A stretch of DNA of 64,000 nucleotides from positions 1 to 64,000 of the forward strand of contig JACRQF010000010.1 of the NCBI GenBank assembly GCA_016222825.1. Direction: 5' to 3'. How positions within the stretch are numbered: position 1 is the stretch's first letter; every line of letters starts with the position of its first letter. Below are positions 35,422-44,645 of this stretch, one piece after another. Both the position numbers and the translations under genes were made by a program. Under the pieces are notes generated by a model. The model searched no databases and was not told the DNA's origin. It saw only the letters and a program-made list of their open reading frames with translations. The stretch is from Verrucomicrobiota bacterium. Lineage in GTDB: Bacteria > Verrucomicrobiota > Verrucomicrobiia > CAIQCK01.

Positions 35422-36393
35422 TCATCGGAGATTGACTATCTCTTTTTCGCCGCCGAAAGCCCAACGCAAAACGCAGATCCACTTGCCGTGGGCCGACTTG
35501 ATCCACTTCCGCCGCGCCTCCGACACGGGAGGCAGACGCATCAGGCCCAGCACGCAAGTCCGCGCGATGGCCTTGACGGCGAGACAGGCGCGGAACATCC
35601 CCGCCTGAGCCGCGCCTCGATGGGTCCGAAAAAAACGCCAGCCCGATTCCGCCATCATGACGCTGGAGAACCTGCTGTACTCTCCTCCACTGCTCTTGCC
35701 GCCGTGGTGGACAATCACGGCCGCGGGCACGTAGTAGTTCTTCCATCCGGCCTTCTGGATCTTGAGGCAATAATCCATGTCTTCATAATACATGAAATAG
35801 TCCTCGTTGAATCCACCGAGTTGCTCGAAGAGCGGGCGCGGCGTCATCAGACACGCCCCGGAGATTCCCTCGACCTCCGCCGGCTCCGAAGCCTTGGCAT
35901 AAAGCGCGGCCATGCCCCAGAGGCGCGAGCGCGGAAACCACTTTCGAAACATCTCGGCGTCGAGCATCTGGTTCGCGATGGTTGGGAAACTCTGGAGGCA
36001 GCTCGTCTGCACCGTGCCGTCGCTGTTCAACAGATGCGCGCCCAAAACGCCCGCCTTGGGAAGCGACACCGCCGCCTCGAAGAGCTTGTTCAGCGCCGGC
36101 CCGCGCAACTCGGTGTCCGGATTCAGGAAGACGAGAAAGCGCCCGGTCGCGCTCCCGGCGGCCTGGTTGTTGCCTCTGGCGAAGCCAAGATTCTTGTCGC
36201 TCTGGATGAAACGAACGCGAGGGAACTCCCGCGCCAGCATCTCTCCGCAGCCGTCGAACGACCCGCTGTCCAGAACCACGATTTCCATGCTGACGCCGCG
36301 CGTCTGCTCGTCGAGCGAGCGGATGCACTTCCGCAGGAAGTCCTTCGAGTTCCAGTTGACGATGATGACGGAGATGTCCACGTCAGTTGCCAC
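35422..36393 (-). CDS. Glycosyltransferase family 2, rhamnosyltransferase-like
   Basis: 323 residues. ISVIIVNWNSKDFLRKCI opens the GT-A fold, NPDTEL carries the DxD-type motif and FMYYEDMDYCLKIQKAGWK is the WbbL/rhamnosyltransferase signature. Its start overlaps the end of the upstream deacetylase gene by 11 bp, showing coupling. Rhamnose specificity is suggested only by family resemblance. Confidence 0.9.
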   Translation of the reverse strand: MATDVDISVIIVNWNSKDFLRKCIRSLDEQTRGVSMEIVVLDSGSFDGCGEMLAREFPRVRFIQSDKNLGFARGNNQAAGSATGRFLVFLNPDTELRGPALNKLFEAAVSLPKAGVLGAHLLNSDGTVQTSCLQSFPTIANQMLDAEMFRKWFPRSRLWGMAALYAKASEPAEVEGISGACLMTPRPLFEQLGGFNEDYFMYYEDMDYCLKIQKAGWKNYYVPAAVIVHHGGKSSGGEYSRFSSVMMAESGWRFFRTHRGAAQAGMFRACLAVKAIARTCVLGLMRLPPVSEARRKWIKSAHGKWICVLRWAFGGEKEIVNLR

Positions 36394-37264
36394 CTTCGTT
36401 TGTCCCGCCCTTCCAAGACATCAACCGTTTGAGCGTCTTGAAGGCGCGCTGGGGAACTGCCAGCCAATCATAAGCGCCAGCGAGCTTGGCTTTAAGAAGT
36501 TCCGCGTCGTCGCAGTCGTTCATCGGGAGGCGAGGCACGGCGAACAGGTCGGTGCCGGCGCTGGCACGGCCAATATCGGTCGTGACGCAGCTCTCGTAAC
36601 CCGTCTCGCAAAGCAGCCGGCGGAGACGTCCGACCAACTCCCGCTGCGCCCGTGGAAAAGCGTAAGGATAGGCGAAGGCAGTGACGCGAGCGCCCAAGCG
36701 CTGCTCGATTTCGGTTTTCGAGTCGCGCACTTCCCTCTCGACCTCCGGCCACGGCAACCGGACAAGCTCCGGATGGTTCACCGTATGCGAACCAAACTCA
36801 ATGCCGGCTTGGTGCAGTTCCCTCACTTCGTCCCACGTCAGGCATTCATGCGCCTTGAACTGAATCGGCTGCTGGCCAATGAAAGCGGTTGGGAGATAAA
36901 CGGTCGCGCCGAACCCGTGTTGCCGCAGGATCGGAAAAGCCGCCGAGCGGAAATCGCGGAACCCGTCATCAAATGTCAGCGCCACAACTTTCATCGGCGT
37001 GGCTCTCCCGCCGCGAAGCGCCTCCAAGCCGGCCTTCAAACTCACCACCTCCCAGCCTTCCGCCAGCAACAACGCCATCTGTTCGGCAAACACCTTCGGG
37101 CTGGTGGCCGTGCGGTAGTAGGGAGACACACCCGCTTCCGACCGGTCGGACACGCTGTGATACATCAGCACGGGCAGTCGGAACCCGCCGCGCCCCGGAA
37201 CATCGCTCCGCAGGTGTCGGAAGATGCACAGGGTCAGCAATCGGTCCAGTCGTAGTGATGACAT
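36383..37264 (-). CDS. Polysaccharide deacetylase (NodB domain)
   Basis: 293 residues. The metal motif TFDDGF is at about residue 97 and SHTVNHPEL (H-x3-H) at about 158, so the catalytic set is complete. VLMYHSVSD opens the domain in the usual way. It would de-N-acetylate GlcNAc-type residues in the product of this locus. No signal peptide is obvious, only a hydrophobic patch near the N-terminus. The chosen start is ATG 37264; a TTG lies two codons upstream. Confidence 0.9.
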   Translation of the reverse strand: MSSLRLDRLLTLCIFRHLRSDVPGRGGFRLPVLMYHSVSDRSEAGVSPYYRTATSPKVFAEQMALLLAEGWEVVSLKAGLEALRGGRATPMKVVALTFDDGFRDFRSAAFPILRQHGFGATVYLPTAFIGQQPIQFKAHECLTWDEVRELHQAGIEFGSHTVNHPELVRLPWPEVEREVRDSKTEIEQRLGARVTAFAYPYAFPRAQRELVGRLRRLLCETGYESCVTTDIGRASAGTDLFAVPRLPMNDCDDAELLKAKLAGAYDWLAVPQRAFKTLKRLMSWKGGTNEGGN

Positions 37265-37308
37265 GAACAAGGCGCTGAAATCTCAGACGGGGTGTCGGCG
37301 TGTCACTC

Positions 37309-39420
37309 TCAAGCGCGCTTCTTTTCCGCGGCGCAAAGCGAGTCCACTAGCTTGAGATAATCCGCCTTGCGGGACTGCCAACTGTTCCGGGCAGCGTATT
37401 CGGACGCGCGGGCCACCATGGCGCGCCGAAACTCTCCGTCGCGGAGGACGCGCAGGGCGGCTTCGGCGAGGCCATCGCGATCGCCGGAATCGAAGAAAGA
37501 AACCATGGAGTCGTTGAAGTAATACTGGTCAATCTTCGTCCTCGACACCACGACCGGGATGCCGAGGGACATGAACTCCATGATCTTGGTGCTGTAAGCT
37601 TCGTTGCCAAAAGAATCCGCCCGCTTGGGAACCACGCCGAGATCGGAGTTGGCCATGACCTCGGCAATCTGGCGCACCGGCAGCGGCGTGAAGAAACGGA
37701 TTTTCTCGCTCAAGCCGAGCTTCTGGCACAGACCAACCCAGGCTTCCTTCATATTGCCATCGCCGTAGATGTGGAACTCGGCGTTCGGCATCTCGGTGAG
37801 GATCTTGCAAAAGGCCCCAATCGCAATGTCCAATCCCTGGTGCCGCTGGAGACCGCCCGGGAAGAGGATGATGACCTTGTCGTCGTTGCGGACACGCGGG
37901 CGCGGCCGGAAGATGCTCGTGTCCACGTTATTGAGAAACACGGAACACTTGCCGATAGTGCCCGTCCTGGCTGAATACTTCTCCAGCCATAGATGGTTCG
38001 CAATGATCACATGATCGGCAAATCGGGCCGACATACGCTCCATCCATTTCAACAGGGTGACGATGATGGAGTCATCCTTGATGCCGAACTTGTTGGCGTA
38101 GAACTCCGGCACGATGTCGTGGATGTCCAGAATCACTTTCGTGCCGGTCAGTCTGGGCCATAGCGCGGCAAACACCAGGAAATCCGGCACGTTGTGGATG
38201 TGAACACAATCGTAGCGTTCGCGCGCGTGCTGGCGCGCTATCCACACCCCCGTGACGAACAGGAAGCGTATCAACCGCGTGAGAAAAGACAGAGGGTGAC
38301 GTTCCTTCTTGCCATACCGCGGCTGGATGCGGAAGAGGTTGACGTTGGCAACTTTCTCGTGCTCCGGGACATCGGGCGTCGGCCTCAAGGCCAGCATGTC
38401 CACATGGTCGCCCCGTTCCGCCAAAGTCTCGGCATAGCGCAGGACCCGCGTGTCCTCCATGTAATCGGAGTAGCTGACCATGCAAATGCGTTTGGGCTTC
38501 GGAGGCGGCCGCAACTTGAGCGGCGCTGCAAAGGCCGCCAGTTCCCTGGGCAGACAACACCATGCTGACTGGCCGTATTTCTCGCGCACGCGGAGCAACA
38601 GCGTCTCGTAGAAGGCGGCTGGATAGGTCCGCCCGGAAGGTTGATCTCCTTCAAAGCAAACGTAATCCGGATGCACGTTCACCAGCGCCATGCCGCCGTG
38701 CTCCGCCACCCAGTCGAGTTTCTTTAGCCAGATGTCCGGCGAGGCTTCCTGCAGCACCAGGAACAAGGTGGAATCCTGAGGCAACGTGTAAGGCATCTCG
38801 ACGTATCCCTTTTCGCCGGGCCCCGGCACCCAAAACGGGAAGATAGTCCCAACCCCGTCCGGTTGAGGTTCGAAAGGATCAATGTCGAAAGTGGATCCAT
38901 CATAAAATGCGCCCATGTCATGAGCCCATTCCAGATTATGAAGCATGAAACCAGATCGAAAACCGACGGCGCCCCATTCCTTGAGGTAGTGGCTGATCCG
39001 GGCTGCGTTCTTGATGTAGTCCGCGCGATTGTTATAGAGCTTGCCGTCGTGGTGAAGGTCATGCACGCCCACCTCGAAACCATCCCGCACCAGTTCCGCC
39101 CGCAATTCAGGACGGACAATATAATCGCCTTCGGGAATCAGGTTGAACGAGGAACGGAATCCCAACTTCTTCTCGAGTTGCGCCAATTGCAGACATTTGT
39201 CATGTCCCGCCTGGCCCTCAACATCATGAGTGAGCACGAACGCGAACTTCTTGCCGTTCGGCCAACCTGGCCAGCCTTCCGGCGGTCTGCCTGCCGACTC
39301 GTTGATCGGCCAGACATCTTCCCATGCCTTCCGTTTGCCCCGAGCCAGCACCCTGCGCAACGCCATCCGCAGATGCCAAGGCATGAAGGGCTTGATCTGG
39401 TAATAGAGACTTCTTAGCAT
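37309..39420 (-). CDS. Fusion of polysaccharide-deacetylase-like domain and GT4 glycosyltransferase
   Basis: 703 residues. Residues about 1-290 form a deacetylase-like barrel with THDVEGQAGHDKCLQL, VGVHDLHHDGKLYNN and NVHPDYVCF, as in THD-type polysaccharide deacetylases. Residues about 305-700 form a GT4 (GT-B) enzyme with ICMVSYSDYMEDTRVLRY, IILFPGGLQRHQGLDIA and the E-x7-E site in FGNEAYSTKIMEFMSLGIP. No internal stop or frame change separates the halves, so it is a true fusion. It couples sugar transfer with deacetylation, or uses the barrel for binding. The upstream gene is the Wzc-like copolymerase. Confidence 0.85.
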   Translation of the reverse strand: MLRSLYYQIKPFMPWHLRMALRRVLARGKRKAWEDVWPINESAGRPPEGWPGWPNGKKFAFVLTHDVEGQAGHDKCLQLAQLEKKLGFRSSFNLIPEGDYIVRPELRAELVRDGFEVGVHDLHHDGKLYNNRADYIKNAARISHYLKEWGAVGFRSGFMLHNLEWAHDMGAFYDGSTFDIDPFEPQPDGVGTIFPFWVPGPGEKGYVEMPYTLPQDSTLFLVLQEASPDIWLKKLDWVAEHGGMALVNVHPDYVCFEGDQPSGRTYPAAFYETLLLRVREKYGQSAWCCLPRELAAFAAPLKLRPPPKPKRICMVSYSDYMEDTRVLRYAETLAERGDHVDMLALRPTPDVPEHEKVANVNLFRIQPRYGKKERHPLSFLTRLIRFLFVTGVWIARQHARERYDCVHIHNVPDFLVFAALWPRLTGTKVILDIHDIVPEFYANKFGIKDDSIIVTLLKWMERMSARFADHVIIANHLWLEKYSARTGTIGKCSVFLNNVDTSIFRPRPRVRNDDKVIILFPGGLQRHQGLDIAIGAFCKILTEMPNAEFHIYGDGNMKEAWVGLCQKLGLSEKIRFFTPLPVRQIAEVMANSDLGVVPKRADSFGNEAYSTKIMEFMSLGIPVVVSRTKIDQYYFNDSMVSFFDSGDRDGLAEAALRVLRDGEFRRAMVARASEYAARNSWQSRKADYLKLVDSLCAAEKKRA

Positions 39421-39556
39421 GGAAGCCTATCCGGGAAGCGCAACCATCCGCTGCATGGACACACAGCGACTGCAACCGAACACTTCTTGTCTCCAGACGT
39501 TGCGCAGCGCACGCCTGTCTCCAGCATGATGGAACCGTGCGGGAATCCCGCGCCCC

Positions 39557-41797
39557 TCACGAAGCGCCCCAGAATTCCTGGTGCAGCGTTGAGGGAACGT
39601 AGCTGCGGACCTTATTCAGCACGGCGCACAAGCTGGCCTTCGACTCTTCAAGCAGCCCTATCGCCTCCTTGGCGACATCCTGATTGGTCCTCTCTGACTC
39701 AATGATCAGCAGGATTTCATCCATGAACGCCGCAATACGCAACGTCATGCTGGTGGGGGAAACCGGAGGCATGTCGAAGATGACGTAATCGTAATCGCTG
39801 TTCTTGAGCATCTTCATGATGTTGGCGCATTGACTGCGGAAGATATGCGCCGTCACCGTGCCGTTCTGAACCGACGCCTTGTATTTCGGGTCCAAGGCCT
39901 CTTCCAGACCGTGCTGCGTGATCATGCCCTTGTAGAACTGCTTGGCCGAACCCAACTCCCGATCCAAGTCAATCAACAGCACATTTCGATCCTCTGTCTC
40001 TGAGAGCGAAACCGCCAAGCCGGTCGTCAGCGTGGTCACACCAGCGCCGTCGTTGACTGCCGTCAACCCGATGAACTTGGGCTTGCGAGTGACACCCTTG
40101 ACTTCCAACCGCTGATCCAACCGGTCCTTGAGCGCCTCGTAGAAGGGCAAAAGCGGATCGCTCATCAGTTTGGGAGCCAGCCCGCCGCCTTCCGCGTCGG
40201 CGCCGCTCATCAGCTTGGTGGCCGCCTTGGCTACACGGCGGCGTCCGAACCAGCCGATGTCGCGAACAGTAAGCAACAACGGCAAACGCAACTTCCGCTC
40301 GACATCCACCGGCCGCCTCACGGAACGATCCAAATACATGTCCACCAAGAACGCCATGGCAACACCGGCAACGACACCGCCAATGATGATCGAGACGACG
40401 ATCCTGAGGAACATCAGCCAATCCCTGAAGGGAGGCGATGGGTTCTGAATCTTGCTGATGTTCAAAACCTTTCCGGCTCCCAGCGCCTCCTCGACACGGG
40501 CCTGTTCGAGGCTGGAGGCATAAAACTTGTAGCTGGCCTCCTCCAATTCCTTCTTCCGCTGCAATTCGTTGAGGAGCGATCCCTTCTCATCAACCTGACT
40601 GCTTTCGGCCCGGATGCGATCCAGTTGCGAATTCAAAATCTTGATGCGTGACTGGAGCGCCATGACGCGGGCGGCTTCAGCCACCGGATCAAACGACGCG
40701 CTTGTCGCGGGCGCAACTGACGTGGACTCAGCGGCAGGCGCAGGCGCGGGAGCCGCCGCTGCGCCGAAACTAAGCGCCAGCAGGTTCGGATTCGCCGTCT
40801 CAAGTTTCTTCTTGAGCCGTTCTGCCTCGGCAATCTGTTCATTGACTCCCCTAACCAACGAACTCCCTGTCGTGTATTGGGTCAGGAATTCCTCTCTCTT
40901 CCTCCGCAGCAACTCAAGCCGCGTCAGGACGGCCATATACTCGTCGTCCGGCTTCATACGCGAATCCGGAAGCGCACGCCCTTCCGGCGCACGCGTTTCC
41001 GGCGGGGGCGCCAGCCGCGGCGTCCTGAGCCCTTTCATGTCCTGTAACAGGGCCTGACGCTCCCCCAGTTCGGCTTCGGCCGTGAGGAGGTTCCGCCGGA
41101 TCTCCGCGATCTGCTCGCTGTAGGCCCTTCTCGCGTCATCAACCGAGAGGATATCGGCCTTGCTCTTTGCAGCCCGAAGTTCCTGCTCGGTCTGTTGGAG
41201 CCGGGAGCGCATCTGGTCCGTCTCCTGGGTGAGGAACTCGTTAATGAGTCCAACCGCGCGATGGATCTCGAGGTGCTTCTTGATGTAGTTCTCGACGAGC
41301 GCTCCCAGAACCGGCTGCACGACATCCGGGTCGCGATGTTGCAGAACGATGCGGATGACGTCACTCCTCTTGGGGGATTCAACAACAAGGCTGTTTCTGA
41401 TGAGCGTCGCGGCCTTGATGCGATCCTTGCCGCCACCGGCTTTGGCCAGAATCTTTTCCGGTCCAAAGGCATCCACCGTTTGCTGCACGAGATCCATGCT
41501 GGTGAGGATCTCGATCTCGGAGTTGATGATGTTCTCGCCGCGTTCATCCGGCGATTTGACCCTCGATTCCGGGTTGGCCTGCTTCGGCACGGTGGTTGTC
41601 ACCACGTAGAGAATAAACAGTTTCGCCTCAGACTGGAAGTAGGGCGGATTGATCATGTAGAAGCCAGCGGCGCCCAGCACACCAAGCGCAGACAAGAAGG
41701 TAATCCACCACTTCTGCCTGAAAAGCACGTAATAAACGTCGCCCAACGTCAACCCGAAACCTTGCGCCGTTACTTGTTTGTCATGTGCAGTGTTCAC
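39557..41797 (-). CDS. Wzc-like polysaccharide copolymerase with degenerate kinase P-loop
   Basis: 746 residues. The Wzz domain has helix 1 at about 32-52 (WWITFLSALGVLGAAGFYMI), a long coiled coil (about 195-340), and helix 2 at about 455-480. A C-terminal BY-kinase-like domain follows (about 565-746). Its Walker A region reads NDGAGVTTLTTGLA, with Val where tyrosine kinases have the phosphate-binding Lys. The acidic motifs VLLIDLDRE and YDYVIFDMPPV are kept. The C-terminus (SYVPSTLHQEFWGAS) lacks a tyrosine cluster. It is probably a length regulator whose kinase half binds nucleotide poorly or not at all. The start is GTG 41797. Confidence 0.85.
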   Translation of the reverse strand: MNTAHDKQVTAQGFGLTLGDVYYVLFRQKWWITFLSALGVLGAAGFYMINPPYFQSEAKLFILYVVTTTVPKQANPESRVKSPDERGENIINSEIEILTSMDLVQQTVDAFGPEKILAKAGGGKDRIKAATLIRNSLVVESPKRSDVIRIVLQHRDPDVVQPVLGALVENYIKKHLEIHRAVGLINEFLTQETDQMRSRLQQTEQELRAAKSKADILSVDDARRAYSEQIAEIRRNLLTAEAELGERQALLQDMKGLRTPRLAPPPETRAPEGRALPDSRMKPDDEYMAVLTRLELLRRKREEFLTQYTTGSSLVRGVNEQIAEAERLKKKLETANPNLLALSFGAAAAPAPAPAAESTSVAPATSASFDPVAEAARVMALQSRIKILNSQLDRIRAESSQVDEKGSLLNELQRKKELEEASYKFYASSLEQARVEEALGAGKVLNISKIQNPSPPFRDWLMFLRIVVSIIIGGVVAGVAMAFLVDMYLDRSVRRPVDVERKLRLPLLLTVRDIGWFGRRRVAKAATKLMSGADAEGGGLAPKLMSDPLLPFYEALKDRLDQRLEVKGVTRKPKFIGLTAVNDGAGVTTLTTGLAVSLSETEDRNVLLIDLDRELGSAKQFYKGMITQHGLEEALDPKYKASVQNGTVTAHIFRSQCANIMKMLKNSDYDYVIFDMPPVSPTSMTLRIAAFMDEILLIIESERTNQDVAKEAIGLLEESKASLCAVLNKVRSYVPSTLHQEFWGAS

Positions 41798-41850
41798 AAG
41801 TGCTCAACCCTTCCTCATTAGCACGCCGAGTCATTACCTTACCTCACTTG

Positions 41851-41876
41851 GCGGCGATTTAACCAGAACGCCGCCT
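41851..41876. other. Hairpin between the FemAB-like and Wzc-like genes
   Basis: GGCGGCG (41851-41857), a 12-base loop and CGCCGCC (41870-41876) lie in the 105-bp gap between the FemAB-like gene and the Wzc-like gene. No T run follows, so RNA processing or translational control is more likely than termination. Confidence 0.4.
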
Positions 41877-41902
41877 GAGATGCAAATCCTTTTCTTGTTA
41901 GC

Positions 41903-42970
41903 CTACGCCATATGTTTGTAAAGCAGGGTCCCGACAAACCGGGACAGGAAACCTGGCAACGCGTTAAACACATGGCTGTGCCATCCAGATGATCCATCCT
42001 TGACCGTCACAAAACCATTCTTCCGCATGTCATACCTCACATACTCAACGCTGTGTTCTTCCGTGCCCCAGCCCAGCTTGAACCTTCTAAGGCCCTGATT
42101 TGTAAGCGAAGTGCGCCCGAAATGCAACTGTTGAAAATGGTTGCGTCCATACCACTTGATGGCCTCCCACATCACGAGGTTGTTGGCGCGCAGATTCTGG
42201 AATGTCTCGTCGGAGGCGCCGTATTTGTAAATCGCGTTCTTCCCCCAATGGAAGTAAACCGCGGACGCCACCGGCACTTGCTGATACCGGGCCAAAACCA
42301 CAAACCCATGGTTCTGCGCCAAGATGTAATCATGGATGTTGTGGAAGAAACGAAACGGCTGCGGCGGCAGGCCGTGCCTGTTGCGCGTCTTGCAGTGCAG
42401 GGAATAGAAGGTCCGCATTGCATCCAGACTTTGCGCAAACTCGATGCTGATGCCGCCTTTCTCAGCCTTCCGAATCGCCCGCCGCACCGCACTTTCCACC
42501 TTGGCAAACACCGCATCCTCGCCTCCAGTCAGGATCAACCGGTGGCCGTAAAAAGCCGTCGAAGCGGGCGCGCCCGCAAAAAACTCCTTCCCACCCCTGC
42601 ATTCCAGATATCTCCAGCCCCGGTCCGCTCCATATTCCATCACCTTCTGAAGCACCCCGGCCAAAGCGCCGGCATCCGAGCAGAGCGGTTCGCAATCATC
42701 CGTGAATGGGAGCGACACACCGCGCTTGCCCGTCAGCCAACTGTCCACTTCCATCAACGGCAGCAGCGCCCGGAGGTTGCCCGACTCGCGCAGCGTAAAG
42801 TAAACCGGCGTGTAGCCATAGGTGGCCTGCAACACACGCGCCCAGCCGGCCGAGTGAAAAATCGAGGATCCCGGATGCGACTGCAACGCCGCATCCCAGC
42901 CGCTTTCTTCCAGCGGATTGATCCGCTGAAGAGTGCCACTGTCGGGAGGCGTGCTGGCTGTTAAAAGCAT
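41903..42970 (-). CDS. FemAB-family protein, exosortase/PEP-CTERM-associated type
   Basis: 355 residues. Two GNAT-like halves: SSIFHSAGWARVLQATYGYTP opens the first, and KVESAVRRAIRKAEKGGISI, FVVLARYQQVPVASAVYFHW, YKYGASDETFQNLRANNLVMW and HFGRTSLTNQGLRRFKLGWG mark the second. This wording is the FemAB-like group that accompanies exosortases. It is the third such protein in the locus but not adjacent to the other two. Substrate unknown. Confidence 0.85.
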   Translation of the reverse strand: MLLTASTPPDSGTLQRINPLEESGWDAALQSHPGSSIFHSAGWARVLQATYGYTPVYFTLRESGNLRALLPLMEVDSWLTGKRGVSLPFTDDCEPLCSDAGALAGVLQKVMEYGADRGWRYLECRGGKEFFAGAPASTAFYGHRLILTGGEDAVFAKVESAVRRAIRKAEKGGISIEFAQSLDAMRTFYSLHCKTRNRHGLPPQPFRFFHNIHDYILAQNHGFVVLARYQQVPVASAVYFHWGKNAIYKYGASDETFQNLRANNLVMWEAIKWYGRNHFQQLHFGRTSLTNQGLRRFKLGWGTEEHSVEYVRYDMRKNGFVTVKDGSSGWHSHVFNALPGFLSRFVGTLLYKHMA

Positions 42971-42989
42971 TGTGGCGAGCTTCTTTGGT

Positions 42990-43508
42990 TCAAGGAACCT
43001 CGCCCGCAGGCTTGCCCGATCGGGAGAGCATTTTCATGATGCGGGCGGGGTTTCCTGCCACGACTGCACCGGGCGGCACGTCCTTGGTCACAACGCTGCC
43101 AGCGCCCACCACGGCGTTTTCGCCAACGGTAACCCCACACAACAGGGTCGCGCTGGACCCAATGGACGCACCGCGCTTCACCAGCGTTCGAACGACTGCC
43201 CAATCCGCCTCGGTCTGCAATTGCCCACCCGCAGCCGTAGCCCGCGGGTAACGATCATTGATGAAGGTGACGTTGTGGCCGATGAACACCTCGTCTTCCA
43301 CCGTCACACCTTCACAGATGAAAGTGTGGCTGGAGATTTTGCAGCGATTGCCGATCTTGGCCCCCTTCTGAATCTCCACAAAAGTCCCGATCTTCGTCTC
43401 GTCACCGATTTCGCAGCCGTAGAGGTTGGCAAAGCCGAAAATGCGAACATCCTTGCCCAGCCTCACATCCGGCGCGATCCGCAGGAAGTTTTGTTGTGAT
43501 GAATCCAT
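42990..43508 (-). CDS. wbpD: Hexapeptide acetyltransferase, WbpD-like
   Basis: 172 residues, almost wholly left-handed beta-helix ([52 protein letters not shown]). FINDRYPRA is the acceptor loop typical of WbpD/WlbB enzymes, which N-acetylate the 3-amino group of UDP-2-acetamido-3-amino-glucuronate. The gene follows the WbpB-like dehydrogenase, the same order as in known loci. The aminotransferase WbpE is not seen in the window. Confidence 0.85.
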   Translation of the reverse strand: MDSSQQNFLRIAPDVRLGKDVRIFGFANLYGCEIGDETKIGTFVEIQKGAKIGNRCKISSHTFICEGVTVEDEVFIGHNVTFINDRYPRATAAGGQLQTEADWAVVRTLVKRGASIGSSATLLCGVTVGENAVVGAGSVVTKDVPPGAVVAGNPARIMKMLSRSGKPAGEVP

Positions 43509-43566
43509 GTCTTTCTTCCTTCGTGGCCTGTCGCAAGGAGAAACTTCCGCTCACCCGGCGCGCGTC

Positions 43567-44589
43567 TCAGTGAGCCAGATCAACGCGGGAGCCGCCTTTC
43601 TTCAACGACTCCGACGACGCCTCCAGTATCCGCACCAGTTCCAGTCCGCGCTTTCCGCTCGTCAGCGGCGTTGAACCGTGCCGGATGCAGTCCAGGAAGT
43701 GCTGACACTCCGCTTTTAACGGCTCCTCCTGCTTGACGTAGGGAGCATGCACGTCGCCGTAATGGTAAGCATAATGGAATTCGGCAAACGTGTCGTAATG
43801 AGGCGGCTTCTCGACTCGCGAGTCGTAAACCTTGATCTTCTCCTGTTGTTCCACGTCGTCATAGACCACCATCTTCTTGTTGCCGACGATGGTGATCTCC
43901 CTGATCTTCCTCGGATCAAGCCAACTGCTGTGAATGATGGCTGAGCGCTCCCCGTGAAAGAGCAAGCTCATGATCGTCACGTCTTCCACTCCCGGCGTGA
44001 TGTGCGCCGTCCCCTGACAGTTGATGCCGATCGGCGCCTCACCCATTATGTATAGGATGATGGAGATGTCGTGCGGGGCCAAGTCCCACGCCACATTGAT
44101 GTCCTTTTGAAACAGCCCCAGGTTCAGGCGCCGGGCGCAGATATAGCGTATCTCGCCAATGTCACCGTGGTCCACGATTTCCTTGATCTTCTTCACCGCT
44201 GGCGAATAGAGGAAAGTGTGCCCCACCATCAGCACCAGCCCCTTCTTGTGCGCGATGTCTATCAACTCCTCGCATTCGTGGGACGACCTCGCCATCGGTT
44301 TCTCGATGAAGGTGTGCTTGCCGGCCAGCAGGCTCGCCTTCGCCATCGGATAGTGCAGTTTGACGGATGTGGCGATGACCACCGCGTCGAGGTTGGTGTC
44401 CTCCAGCGCGCGGTCATAATTGGTGAACCCCTCGACTTCAGGATACAGGGATTTGAGATGCTTCAAGCGATGCTCGCTGGTGTCGCACATCGCCTTCAGG
44501 CTGCAATCGGGAAGCGATCTGAAGTTGCGGATCAGGTTCGGCCCCCAGTAACCGCAACCCACCACACCGACTTTGATTTGTTTCGTCAT
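43567..44589 (-). CDS. wbpB: Gfo/Idh/MocA oxidoreductase, WbpB-like
   Basis: 340 residues. NAD fold KVGVVGCGYWGPNLIRNFRS, the EKP motif in GKHTFIEKPMA at about 95-105, and the substrate site NVAWDLAPHDISI. This matches WbpB/WlbA-type 3-dehydrogenases acting on UDP-GlcNAcA. It is the middle enzyme between the WbpA-like gene and the missing aminotransferase and WbpD. Other sugar specificities in this large family cannot be ruled out. Confidence 0.85.
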   Translation of the reverse strand: MTKQIKVGVVGCGYWGPNLIRNFRSLPDCSLKAMCDTSEHRLKHLKSLYPEVEGFTNYDRALEDTNLDAVVIATSVKLHYPMAKASLLAGKHTFIEKPMARSSHECEELIDIAHKKGLVLMVGHTFLYSPAVKKIKEIVDHGDIGEIRYICARRLNLGLFQKDINVAWDLAPHDISIILYIMGEAPIGINCQGTAHITPGVEDVTIMSLLFHGERSAIIHSSWLDPRKIREITIVGNKKMVVYDDVEQQEKIKVYDSRVEKPPHYDTFAEFHYAYHYGDVHAPYVKQEEPLKAECQHFLDCIRHGSTPLTSGKRGLELVRILEASSESLKKGGSRVDLAH

Positions 44590-44645
44590 GTCTTTTCCTG
44601 CGTTGAACGGTTTCCCGCGTCTCCAAATAACCGGCGGACAAACTC

